From: Desulfurococcaceae archaeon UBA285
GTDB taxonomy: Archaea > Thermoproteota > Thermoprotei_A > Sulfolobales > Desulfurococcaceae
Direction of reading: 5' to 3'
Length of the DNA stretch: 26,616 nucleotides
Assembly (NCBI GenBank): GCA_002495025.1
Contig: DADP01000034.1
Coordinates: 1-26,616 of the forward strand
Shown here: positions 8,467-15,656 of the stretch, piece by piece
Layout: each line of letters begins with the position of its first letter
How positions within the stretch are numbered: position 1 is the stretch's first letter
Notes under the pieces: model-generated
Told to the model about the DNA's origin: nothing
What the model saw: only the letters and a program-made list of their open reading frames with translations
Database searches by the model: none
Made by a program: the position numbers and the translations under genes

Positions 8467-9040
8467 ACCAACTCCTCACCTCGTAGAGCTCGTTGTTAAT
8501 GAATGAAAAAACCATGAAGTATCCACTACTTGGAAGCTGAGTTTTATCTATACATATTAATAGTGGTTTTTGTATTAAAATGTATGCTCTAATACCTTGA
8601 TCGGTTAGGAAATATACATTTATAGCTCCTTTTACTGGAATAGGATAGTATTCACCCTGATATAACCTATAAACTCTACTTGCTTCAACTCTCTCTAATC
8701 GATAGACACCGGGGAAAGCTGGAATAATCGCGTTTGAAAAGTCTTGTTTTAAATCTTCTGAGAGTAATCCAAAAGCATATAGTCTATAATCAGGTATACT
8801 CCTCAAAATACCTAGACATGTATGGGTTTGATTTTCACGTTCTACATATAATACAAGGCTTGATTGGTCCTCCATGAGTATAGTTTTCATTTGATTGATA
8901 CTTGTAAAACTAGTTACATTAATTAAAGTTACACCTGCAAATGTTACACCTATAACTAGAACTGCACCGATAAGTATCATTACCCCAAGTAAATCAGACT
9001 GTCCAAGCACAACATGTTTTACCAGTGTTTTTCCAGGCAA
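8450..9040 (-). CDS. Type IV pilin-like protein with class III signal peptide
   Basis: 196 residues, first gene of a two-gene pilin-like operon. The N-terminus KHVVLG|QSDLLGVMILIGAVLV matches a prepilin leader; predicted cleavage after Gly13 gives a mature start QSDLLG, closely parallel to QAEIIG in its partner. A soluble C-terminal domain follows, with N-X-T sites at Asn41 and Asn70. Start is TTG at 9040, supported by GGTG at 9047-9050 on the minus strand; the leader lacks a basic residue immediately before the cleavage Gly, which is less usual. It is divergent from the GH57 gene across a 232-bp space. A pilus, pseudopilus or surface-binding role is inference from the leader. Confidence 0.7.
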   Translation of the reverse strand: MPGKTLVKHVVLGQSDLLGVMILIGAVLVIGVTFAGVTLINVTSFTSINQMKTILMEDQSSLVLYVERENQTHTCLGILRSIPDYRLYAFGLLSEDLKQDFSNAIIPAFPGVYRLERVEASRVYRLYQGEYYPIPVKGAINVYFLTDQGIRAYILIQKPLLICIDKTQLPSSGYFMVFSFINNELYEVRSWYVSKT

Positions 9041-9165
9041 ATTTTACACCATAAATCTCTAAATCTCAATGTATAAGCAAAAGACACTTGTGATACGATT
9101 CCACTAATTGTTTAAATCTATTTGCTACCTAATATTTGTTGTAAATTCTACTTGTAAATAAATTA

Positions 9166-9192
9166 AAAATAAGCTGGCGTCAGATTTATTTT
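9166..9192. promoter_or_regulatory. Dyad element between pilin operon and GH57 gene
   Basis: Arms AAAATAA (9166-9172) and TTATTTT (9186-9192) enclose CTGGCGTCAG (9174-9183), itself a near-palindrome (CTG..CAG) centred on almost the same point. The G+C-rich core in otherwise AT-rich spacer DNA suggests an operator, about 80 bp from the GH57 start and 126 bp from the pilin start. A TATA-like GAAATATATTATTC begins at 9210, toward GH57. Confidence 0.35.
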
Positions 9193-9272
9193 ATTTTCCA
9201 TGTGGAACGAGAAATATATTATTCTGTTTTACAACAATTAATTACTCTTAGTAGTAGATAGAAGGAGATAGT

Positions 9273-10871
9273 ATGGTAAATCAAGATATCTATATTGTAC
9301 TCGACTCGCCAGTCTATTCTACTGGAGAATTGGCCGAGGTATACATTGTCTCTCACGCTACAGTCGAGGAAAAATTAGATGTAGAGTTTAGAGATTACAA
9401 GGGTGTTTTCTCGAAAGCTAGTATCAAGCTAGAACCAGGTGTAAACATTGTATATACACTTGAATACCAGACACCCCGGATACCCGGTCGATATGAAATC
9501 AGATTAGTGAGTGGTTCACGACTACTAGATAGTGTTAAATACATTGTGTACGGTGATGCACTAGAATCTATTGATAGATACATAGTGTTAACATGGCATC
9601 ATCATCAAGCACCAGGCTATCTTCCAAATGGGAAATACCGGTATACCTGGGCGTTTAAACATGTTGCAGATGAGGAGCTGGCGCCATATGGTAGAGGTCC
9701 ATATCACTACCACGCTATTATACTCGAGAAATACAGGGATTACAAGTGTACATATAATCTCAGCCCCAGTCTTCTAGCTCAATGGCATCAATTAATTACA
9801 CGTGGAGTTCAATTAGAGAATGGTGAGTGGATTCCATCGAATTCTAAAACAGCTGAATTAGTCTTGGAAACACTTGAATTATATAGAAAGAGCGTTGAGA
9901 GAGGGCAGATCGATGTTTTAACAAGTATTTATGCTCATACAATAGGTGGATTTCTCGTCGACTACTTGGGGATGAATGATATTGTAAGAGATGAAGTAGC
10001 TTTTGGAATAGAAGTAACAAGAAGCATTATTGGAGTCGAGCCGAGAGGTATTTGGACTCCTGAAATGGCTTTCTCCATGAAAATGATTGATATATACAGC
10101 GAGTTGGGGTTAGAATACACGGTTCTCGACGGGAAATGCCATTTTACTGGTTCACAGGGAGATAAATCAGGACACTTAGAACCATATATTGCTAGAGGAG
10201 GCCACGGCGAGATAATAGTGTTCTTTAGAGATACTGATTTAAGCAACCACTTAAGCTTTAAAAACAACTTTAAAAACGAAGCTCAAGCGTGGAGAGCAGC
10301 ATATGAACTAGCATATTTAATCGCGGAGAAAACTAGAATGGGCGGTGTATTAACAATAGCTCTTGATGGAGAAAACTGGATGATATTTGCAAGTAATCCA
10401 CCACTAACAGCTTTCTACTATGATAAGCTAGTAGAATATCTGGTTAAAATACAGTCAAAGAATTACTTTGAAACAAGTAATCACAGGGAAATAATAAATA
10501 AATACTCAGCTAAAAGAATACTCACACACATACCCACAACAACGTGGCTATGTGGTTTTACAAAGTGGAATGGAGAAGTAAGGAGACAACCACACTACTG
10601 GGAGAAAGCCAGGAAAACATATCAAGAACTGAGAAACTACGAGGAAAAACATGGTAGAGATGAATACTCACAGAGAGCGAGATGGGCCCTCTGGCATGCA
10701 CTAGATAGCGACTATTGGTGGGCAGAATTCTGGGATCCAACATACATTGATACATGGTTGTGTGAAGTTCAAAGACACCTCTTAGAAGGCGAACGTGTAA
10801 AAAACAATTTCTCCAAGACAGCCCAGTTAACAATAGAAGAATGCCTTGAACAAGCAATTACAGGAGAGTAA
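9273..10871 (+). CDS. Glycoside hydrolase family 57 (amylopullulanase/alpha-amylase-like), cytoplasmic
   Basis: Predicted retaining enzyme acting on alpha-glucans such as starch, glycogen or maltodextrins. 532 residues, no signal peptide. Residues 1-98 look like a beta-sandwich accessory domain. The GH57 catalytic barrel begins at VLTWHHHQAP (about 105-114). Family motifs follow: GIWTPEMAF with Glu264 as likely nucleophile, and ALDGENW with Asp365 as likely acid/base. The later Trp/Tyr-rich helical part (LWHALDSDYWWAEFW) is typical of amylopullulanase-like members. ATG at 9273 has GGAGAT 3 nt upstream. It is followed after 47 bp by a small zinc-ribbon gene. Lack of a leader suggests intracellular glycogen or imported oligosaccharides; exact specificity cannot be read. 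Confidence 0.9.
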   Translation: MVNQDIYIVLDSPVYSTGELAEVYIVSHATVEEKLDVEFRDYKGVFSKASIKLEPGVNIVYTLEYQTPRIPGRYEIRLVSGSRLLDSVKYIVYGDALESIDRYIVLTWHHHQAPGYLPNGKYRYTWAFKHVADEELAPYGRGPYHYHAIILEKYRDYKCTYNLSPSLLAQWHQLITRGVQLENGEWIPSNSKTAELVLETLELYRKSVERGQIDVLTSIYAHTIGGFLVDYLGMNDIVRDEVAFGIEVTRSIIGVEPRGIWTPEMAFSMKMIDIYSELGLEYTVLDGKCHFTGSQGDKSGHLEPYIARGGHGEIIVFFRDTDLSNHLSFKNNFKNEAQAWRAAYELAYLIAEKTRMGGVLTIALDGENWMIFASNPPLTAFYYDKLVEYLVKIQSKNYFETSNHREIINKYSAKRILTHIPTTTWLCGFTKWNGEVRRQPHYWEKARKTYQELRNYEEKHGRDEYSQRARWALWHALDSDYWWAEFWDPTYIDTWLCEVQRHLLEGERVKNNFSKTAQLTIEECLEQAITGE

Positions 10872-10918
10872 GTATAAATCACTCAAAAACAAAAGTTAAA
10901 CTAGGAACAGGTGGTTTC

Positions 10919-11113
10919 TTGAAGTTGAAATGCCCTTATTGCGGCTTTGAAGGAGACTCTTCAGAGTTTAATTACCTATATGAAACAACACTCTATGTGG
11001 TTAATTCAAAAATAGAGAGAGAAGAAAGAGAAAGATCGATTCTAGTTGTATGTCCAAAGTGTAGACAAGGATTTCTCCTAGAAGATCCATATAGAAAATT
11101 CCATGGAGAATAA
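10919..11113 (+). CDS. Small zinc-ribbon protein
   Basis: 64 residues with two Cys pairs, CPYC at 5-8 and CPKC at 45-48, forming a likely four-Cys zinc ribbon around a beta-rich and charged middle (KIEREERERS). Start is TTG at 10919 with GGTGG at 10911-10915. It lies 47 bp after the GH57 gene on the same strand and may be cotranscribed. No catalytic motif is present. A nucleic-acid or protein-binding role is generic to such ribbons; I do not recognise a specific family. Confidence 0.7.
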   Translation: MKLKCPYCGFEGDSSEFNYLYETTLYVVNSKIEREERERSILVVCPKCRQGFLLEDPYRKFHGE

Positions 11114-11217
11114 TCGTCAAGCATGAATTAAACTATAACACTACGTCTCTCCATAAAGTAGTTGAAGTAGTTTTATTATAGATGTAATCAACTCGGATTT
11201 TAGAGGTGTAGAGTGAG

Positions 11218-12033
11218 TTGAAGGAAAATCTATGTAGTGATAGTAATACTATGCGTCTACTTAGAAATGTATTATTGAGTAGACTACTACTTCTACAACG
11301 ATTACTCGGCGCTAAATACACATCTATTCAAGTTAAATTCGCTGGTAGAAAACTCAAGTTTACTATCCCATTGGATTACGTTGATTGGGCCTTGAAAAAT
11401 CTAGAACACGTATTAATAGACTGTGATTACTATGGTGTATCATGGGCTATACCGAAGAGCGGATATCGTGTCCTCGATATCGGGGCTTTTCTAGGTTTCT
11501 ATACTGTATCATCGTCTGTCCTTACTGGTTTGAGTGGTGTTGTCTACGCGGTAGAACCTAATAAAAGAATACTTCCAGTTCTACACAGTAATATAGTTGT
11601 AAATAATGCTTTTAACACTATTCTAATCCCCCACGCTGTATGCCCGAGTAATGGTTTTGTAAAACTATATATTGGTGAATACCCTGCTGTATCATCAATC
11701 ATTCGTGAACACGTTGAATACTATACTAGTGTAATAGAGTCCATAGAGGTGAAATGTGTAAAAATGAGTAGTTTACTACGTAGTATTGGATATCTCGATA
11801 TTGTAAAACTAGATTTAGAAGGACTAGAGAAAAACATACTGGTGGAAAGTATTGACGAGTTAAAACGCGTTGAAACTATTGTAGTAGAAGTTCACTTAGA
11901 CCAAGTTGATACTTTTGAAGTCGAAGAAGTCTTGTATAGAGCTGGTTTCAACGAGATCGTAGAATACACGTCGAGTGAAATGCCCGACCAGGTAATAGTT
12001 TACGCGTCAAAAAGTAATAAGAGAGCTGAGTAA
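11218..12033 (+). CDS. FkbM-family SAM-dependent methyltransferase
   Basis: 271 residues, class I methyltransferase fold. SAM motif VLDIGAFLGFYT at 85-96, acidic post-motif VEPN at 112-115, and a later KLDLEGLEKNIL matching the FkbM hallmark (KxDxEGxE). FkbM enzymes commonly O-methylate sugars or lipid-linked glycans, so a role in surface-glycan modification is possible but not shown. TTG at 11218 follows GAGGTG (11203-11208) and TTTATTATA at 11172-11180; an in-frame ATG at 11251 is an alternative start. The gene converges on the secreted protein gene with an 11-bp gap. Confidence 0.82.
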   Translation: MKENLCSDSNTMRLLRNVLLSRLLLLQRLLGAKYTSIQVKFAGRKLKFTIPLDYVDWALKNLEHVLIDCDYYGVSWAIPKSGYRVLDIGAFLGFYTVSSSVLTGLSGVVYAVEPNKRILPVLHSNIVVNNAFNTILIPHAVCPSNGFVKLYIGEYPAVSSIIREHVEYYTSVIESIEVKCVKMSSLLRSIGYLDIVKLDLEGLEKNILVESIDELKRVETIVVEVHLDQVDTFEVEEVLYRAGFNEIVEYTSSEMPDQVIVYASKSNKRAE

Positions 12034-12037
12034 AAAA
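12032..12037 (-). terminator. T6 run after the secreted-protein gene
   Basis: Minus-strand TTTTTT begins 8 nt past the stop codon at 12045 and overlaps the stop of the convergent methyltransferase gene. It is a plausible archaeal oligo-T terminator. Confidence 0.35.
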
Positions 12038-12044
12038 GAATTAT

Positions 12045-13193
12045 TTACTTTCTAAACCCGGGAAATAATGGTCCCCTAAAACCCTGTTCTCTCAGCTTCT
12101 CTTCTATTGCAGATATAACTTTTCTAGCTAGTTCTAGACCTCTATACCCCTTTCCCCAGTATTCACCAATTATTTTTTCAATTTCCTGGTCTGGAATATT
12201 GACTCGTGGATTGCTTCTCCTTAGTTCTCTTATTTTACTCATTACTACTTCTTTTAATTGTTGTTTTTCTCTTTCATGTATTTGTTCCCTTATTTTACGT
12301 GCTTCTTCTTTGTATTTCTCTACTAGTTCTCTCATGGATTTTACTTCACCCATCTGTATTTTTGCTTTGATTGTTTCTCTCACTCTAGCTGGCAGGGCCT
12401 CTATGGCTTTTCTAACTACTTCTTCGCGGGGCTCTACTAGGTTTTCATACGTTGTCTTTATGAATTGAACAAACACTGTTTTTACGAGTGTAGTGTATGC
12501 TCTTACATATCCTCTATAAGCCCAGACTGCCAGTCTAAATGCGAGTGTTGTATTTCCACCCTCTAGTGTAGTAGTGGCGTTTTCTAGTTTCTCGTCCGCC
12601 CACTCAATTACTTTTACTACAAGAGTAGTATTGTATCCCTTGCTAGACGCGTAGTCTACAGCGTTTAATACTATATTCTTTAATTCACTTGATACATTGA
12701 TTACTGCTTTTACTGTTTCTTCTGTTATAGTCTCGTTTTCTCCTAGATTACTCCTTACTACTTCACCTAGTACTGGATGAGCGTATACTGGTATGTGCGA
12801 GTAGTGTATTGCAGCTGCATAGGCGTATACTTTTGCTCTGTGTGGTTGTTCACTACTTGTATTCAATGCTCTCTCTAGAAATCTATCGCCGAGCCTCATT
12901 GATACATTAGCTGCTGTTACATTGTATTGTAGCTCCCACTCGTATAGTGGATACGTTATATTTCTAATTGTATAGGCGAATTCTAATACCTCGTTGAAGT
13001 CCATGTTGAATATAATACTAGTTCTAATCCTACCCCATCCTCTAAACTCGAATACTGGCATGTCTCTTGGTGGTTCTTCTGTTGTTACTGGCTCGTTTGG
13101 TGGTTGAGGTGTTTCGGCATGTATTATTGCAACTAGTGGTGTTATTAGTGTAAATACTATTAATAGACTTAGAGTTATACCTACTACCTTCAT
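12045..13193 (-). CDS. Secreted, sequon-rich helical protein of unknown function
   Basis: 382 residues with a Sec-type signal peptide (ITLSLLIVFTLITPLVAIIHA, predicted cleavage near 26/27) and then a Pro-rich stretch to about 45. The mature N-terminal half (about 50-240) looks helical and holds nine N-X-S/T sites (Asn78, 91, 96, 111, 153, 166, 188, 205, 214). The second half (about 250-370) is charged Lys/Arg/Glu helix, perhaps coiled coil, with no sequon. There is no C-terminal membrane anchor. I do not recognise a family; it could be a cell-envelope or S-layer-associated protein. ATG at 13193 has GGGTG at 13200-13204. It converges on the FkbM gene. Upstream is a 123-bp space with two inverted repeats. 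Confidence 0.75.
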   Translation of the reverse strand: MKVVGITLSLLIVFTLITPLVAIIHAETPQPPNEPVTTEEPPRDMPVFEFRGWGRIRTSIIFNMDFNEVLEFAYTIRNITYPLYEWELQYNVTAANVSMRLGDRFLERALNTSSEQPHRAKVYAYAAAIHYSHIPVYAHPVLGEVVRSNLGENETITEETVKAVINVSSELKNIVLNAVDYASSKGYNTTLVVKVIEWADEKLENATTTLEGGNTTLAFRLAVWAYRGYVRAYTTLVKTVFVQFIKTTYENLVEPREEVVRKAIEALPARVRETIKAKIQMGEVKSMRELVEKYKEEARKIREQIHEREKQQLKEVVMSKIRELRRSNPRVNIPDQEIEKIIGEYWGKGYRGLELARKVISAIEEKLREQGFRGPLFPGFRK

Positions 13194-13257
13194 TTTTCAC
13201 ACCCAATTACAGAGTAGGGTGTTTGTTTAAAATAAGGGATGTGTTGAAACAATAATT

Positions 13258-13281
13258 GAAACTAGGATTGATCCTTGTTTC
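13258..13281. repeat. Imperfect 24-bp palindrome
   Basis: Arms GAAACtAGGAT (13258-13268) and ATCCTtGTTTC (13271-13281) are complementary at 10 of 11 positions with a 2-nt centre. It lies between the thioesterase stop and the secreted-protein start. It could be a hairpin in the thioesterase mRNA or an operator for the secreted protein. Confidence 0.55.
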
Positions 13282-13296
13282 TACTAGTTCCAGATC

Positions 13297-13314
13297 GTTT
13301 CAATCAATTGAAAC
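13297..13314. repeat. 18-bp inverted repeat GTTTCAAT-CA-ATTGAAAC
   Basis: Perfect 8-bp arms with a 2-nt centre, beginning 2 nt past the thioesterase stop. The half-site ATTGAAAC recurs at 13255-13262 and GTTGAAAC at 13243-13250. A repeated half-site suggests a protein-binding array or terminator hairpin. Confidence 0.55.
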
Positions 13315-13316
13315 AT

Positions 13317-13736
13317 CTACTTGTCTTTCTCCAATAGTATTTTCTTTACTTTCTCCATGAATTTCTCTCTGTTTACAATAAATCTCTCGTGTTGCCCCTC
13401 TCCAATCAATATATCTTTGTAGTATGCTTTTACTTCGAATACCAGTCTCCTTCCATCAACCAATACGAGTTTTGATTCAACTCTGACAACGCCGCCTATA
13501 GGTGCTGGATTTAAGTGTTTAACAGATATCATAGTTCCTACTGTTGTATACTCGTTTGGAAGGTGTTTTTGAACGCAGTTTAAACTCGTTCTCTCCATGA
13601 ATAAAATCATGCTGGGCGTAGACAATACAGAGACTTCACCGCTACCTATATGTTTAGCGGTGTGTTCTTCTGTAACAATGTATTCTTCAATACATGTTAA
13701 TCCGGGTTTTAATTGGAGCTCATCTATTTTACTCAT
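13317..13736 (-). CDS. Hotdog-fold thioesterase, FlK-like
   Basis: 139 residues from the preferred ATG at 13736, which has AGGTGG at 13742-13747; the longer frame starts at GTG 13745. The sequence matches the fluoroacetyl-CoA thioesterase (FlK) group of hotdog proteins. The FlK catalytic trio Thr/Glu/His appears as STPSM (Thr40), FMERTS (Glu48) and VKHLNPAP (His74), with FlK-like spacing, and the C-terminal KAYYKDILIGEGQHERFIV strand pair is typical. Members hydrolyse small acyl-CoAs; the natural substrate here is unknown, and fluoroacetate is improbable. It is 44 bp or more downstream of the DUF2192-like gene on the same strand and could be part of that operon or have its own promoter. Confidence 0.8.
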   Translation of the reverse strand: MSKIDELQLKPGLTCIEEYIVTEEHTAKHIGSGEVSVLSTPSMILFMERTSLNCVQKHLPNEYTTVGTMISVKHLNPAPIGGVVRVESKLVLVDGRRLVFEVKAYYKDILIGEGQHERFIVNREKFMEKVKKILLEKDK

Positions 13737-13746
13737 CAATACCACC

Positions 13747-13783
13747 TATACTATGTAGGTAGTATATTGTGTTGAGTTTAAAA
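13747..13783 (-). promoter_or_regulatory. Thioesterase promoter with dyad at the predicted start site
   Basis: TTTTAAA (13777-13783, minus) is a TATA-like box predicting a start near 13754. Inverted arms TATACTA (13747-13753) and TAGTATA (13760-13766) with a 6-nt spacer cover that point, just ahead of the AGGTGG ribosome site. This is where an archaeal repressor operator is often placed. Confidence 0.35.
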
Positions 13784-13789
13784 GAAAAT

Positions 13790-14578
13790 TTATTCTCCTA
13801 GAGGAGTATTAGAATCATCTTGTATGAATTCACGTTTTTCTTCTCTCTCCTGTCCTTCACTAGTAGTTTTCTTTGAACCAAGTATTTTCTCTAGTGTTTT
13901 CTCGTTTACATTGAATACTTGTTTGGCAATTGCAGCTATATAGTCATCGCTTGGTGTTGACTTTGGGAAACCTATTCTAATAGCTATTGCTTTCTTTAAA
14001 GCTTCTTTTTCCTCTCTAGTTTTAACTTCGCCCTTGTATATTGCTTCTGCTAGTTTAAATGCTATAAAGAATCTAGCGTAGTTTCTCACAGTTTTCTCTT
14101 CTTCGGGGAATGCTTCGAGTACTTTGTGTAAAATGTTTTTAAATTCGTCTTCCCCGAGAAAACCAAACATTAGTTTAGTTAATGGTAGTCTTAAAAGCCT
14201 CGCTATTGTATTGCTATCTACAACTCCAGAAGACGATATCTTTTTTAATTTCTCTCTTGCTACTTCGAGATTAGAAGACATTATATCGTTTAATGCTTCT
14301 TCAAGCGCTTCTTCAATATAGAAGATTTTACTGAATAGTTCTGGGTAATCCTGGTCTAGTTTTAATCCATATTTTCCTATTACATATAGAGTAGCCATTT
14401 CCTTATCGTATAAATCCGGTGGCTGCGACTTTCCCCTTATTGGCTGTATTTTCCTTGATTCATACATGGATTTCAATACGTTTACTGCTTTTGCTCTATC
14501 TATACTGTCTAGTTGCTTAGTTAACTCGCTTAGAATAGCTACTGCTGCCTGTATTCTATTCTTGTGTGGTGGTTTCAT
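13790..14578 (-). CDS. Probable DUF2192-family protein
   Basis: 262 residues, no signal peptide or membrane helix, mostly alpha-helical. The N-terminal helix (NRIQAAVAILSELTKQL), a KIQPIRG segment near 43-49 and an acidic middle (YIEEALEEALNDI) recall DUF2192, a crenarchaeal family of unknown function; the match is from memory and moderate. The last 35 residues are charged and look disordered. ATG at 14578 has GGAGGATC just upstream, inside the preceding gene, which it overlaps by 23 nt. It is the last of four overlapping genes led by an HTH protein. No enzymatic motif is visible. Confidence 0.65.
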   Translation of the reverse strand: MKPPHKNRIQAAVAILSELTKQLDSIDRAKAVNVLKSMYESRKIQPIRGKSQPPDLYDKEMATLYVIGKYGLKLDQDYPELFSKIFYIEEALEEALNDIMSSNLEVAREKLKKISSSGVVDSNTIARLLRLPLTKLMFGFLGEDEFKNILHKVLEAFPEEEKTVRNYARFFIAFKLAEAIYKGEVKTREEKEALKKAIAIRIGFPKSTPSDDYIAAIAKQVFNVNEKTLEKILGSKKTTSEGQEREEKREFIQDDSNTPLGE

Positions 14579-14852
14579 TTTGATCCTCCATTCTACTCAG
14601 TTCTCTATTTATAAATCTCTTAAGCCTCAAGTCGAAGCTTGTACGTCCAGTGTAAACCCTTATACTCCCACGTTTTCCCCTACTATATATTATTTTTATA
14701 GTTGATAAATCTGCAATGTTTTTGTCTAGTTTAAGTATTATTTCGTATTTTGATTTTTTCTCTCGTATTTCACAGTATTTAACTAAAATGTTTTCTCTCT
14801 TTAAGTAGTATGCTATTTTCTCTACTAGTCTAGCTATATTTGTACTAGTCAT
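14556..14852 (-). CDS. Small unrecognised protein in HTH/DUF2192 operon
   Basis: 98 residues from ATG 14852, which forms an ATGA overlap with the stop of the gene upstream (14849-14852); a GTG at 14861 is the longer alternative. Predicted helix (IARLVEKIAYYLKRENI), then beta strands (KYEIILKLDK, IKIIYSRGKR, SIRVYTGR), then a basic helix. The protein is basic, with many Lys and Arg, and could bind nucleic acid, but no family is recognised. Its 3' end overlaps the DUF2192-like gene by 23 nt. Confidence 0.65.
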   Translation of the reverse strand: MTSTNIARLVEKIAYYLKRENILVKYCEIREKKSKYEIILKLDKNIADLSTIKIIYSRGKRGSIRVYTGRTSFDLRLKRFINRELSRMEDQNETTTQE

Positions 14853-15223
14853 GGCTTCCACGCAAATCTTATTTTAACCAGGCCAAGTGTTTCGAGTATT
14901 TCAATATACCATGCTGCAAGCTGTGTAAGTAGTACTTGCATTGCCTCTTCACACGATGCGTTTAATCCATATACTTGTTTAAAGACTTCTATGCATAAAT
15001 TACAGTCAATGTTTTTACTGTGAATGCTTTTAATGTATTCAACTAGTTCATTAAAGGATTGTTGACTAGTTTCTACTTTTCTCTGTATTTCACTTAGTAT
15101 GCTTGTTGATGGTAGTAACTGGCTACAGTCAAGTCCTCGCTCTCTACATTTTTTCAAGTACTCGTAGAGAAACTTGTAGTTTTCAACGAGTCTACCACTG
15201 GATAAAAATAAATCTCCTAGCAA
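14849..15223 (-). CDS. Small unrecognised helical protein in HTH/DUF2192 operon
   Basis: 124 residues, apparently all helical. It contains Cys residues in CRERGLDC (31-38) and NIDCNLCIEVF, plus one in NASCEEAM, spacing that does not match a standard zinc ribbon. No membrane helix is evident. TTG at 15223 overlaps the stop of the HTH gene by 7 nt; a GGGGCGGGG stretch just upstream could act as ribosome site. The 3' end forms an ATGA overlap with the next gene. Function unknown. Confidence 0.62.
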   Translation of the reverse strand: MLGDLFLSSGRLVENYKFLYEYLKKCRERGLDCSQLLPSTSILSEIQRKVETSQQSFNELVEYIKSIHSKNIDCNLCIEVFKQVYGLNASCEEAMQVLLTQLAAWYIEILETLGLVKIRFAWKP

Positions 15224-15567
15224 ATCCCCGCCCCTAGTATAGTAGCAAGTCTCTCTCTAATTTCCTCTTTATACTTGTCGTCTACTGATTTATAGAGTTT
15301 TGCAACTGCTTCTAGCAAATCGTTTATTATTACTTCAATTATTGCTGCTTTTTCATACATTTCGGCTTGTTCAATAGCTCTTGCTAATACAGTATCGCTT
15401 GGATGCGCTATTCTCTTAACGTATTTTCTAACAGCTGTAGGTGAAATACCGAGAACTCTAGCTAGCTCGGTTATACTCCTTGTTGAGAGCATTATATCAA
15501 TTATCTTATACCTTGCCTCTTTACTAATCCAGTGTACGGGAAATTCTGTTTCCAATGCGTCATCCAT
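15217..15567 (-). CDS. Helix-turn-helix DNA-binding protein
   Basis: 116 residues from ATG 15567. The HTH reads SITELARVLGISPTAVRKYVKR (about 31-52), a clear helix-turn-recognition helix, followed by a helical C-terminal domain that may dimerise. The longer frame begins at TTG 15594, but a TATA-like CTATAAAC (15603-15610, minus) would place transcription near 15580, downstream of that TTG, and GGTG lies 8 nt before the ATG, so 15567 is preferred. It is the first of four overlapping genes. A regulator, perhaps of its own operon or of the divergent MDR-like gene, is a reasonable inference. Confidence 0.75.
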   Translation of the reverse strand: MDDALETEFPVHWISKEARYKIIDIMLSTRSITELARVLGISPTAVRKYVKRIAHPSDTVLARAIEQAEMYEKAAIIEVIINDLLEAVAKLYKSVDDKYKEEIRERLATILGAGIC

Positions 15568-15602
15568 ATAAACAGCACCGTCCTTTATCCTCAAAGTGTT
15601 AA

Positions 15603-15610
15603 GTTTATAG
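15603..15610 (-). promoter_or_regulatory. TATA-like element of the HTH operon
   Basis: CTATAAAC on the minus strand, centred about 26 nt from 15580. It predicts a short leader with GGTG before ATG 15567. The divergent gene at 15657 starts only 47 bp away, so their control regions overlap. Confidence 0.4.
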
Positions 15611-15656
15611 AGGTTAAAAACACTATGTTATTTTAATCAATTCAAGGTGTAATTAA

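Noticed and set aside
13243..13314. CRISPR remnant, because ATTGAAAC resembles the 3' end of some CRISPR repeats
   Set aside because: No repeat of 24 bp or more recurs with regular spacers; the sites are short and in both orientations, which fits palindromes better.
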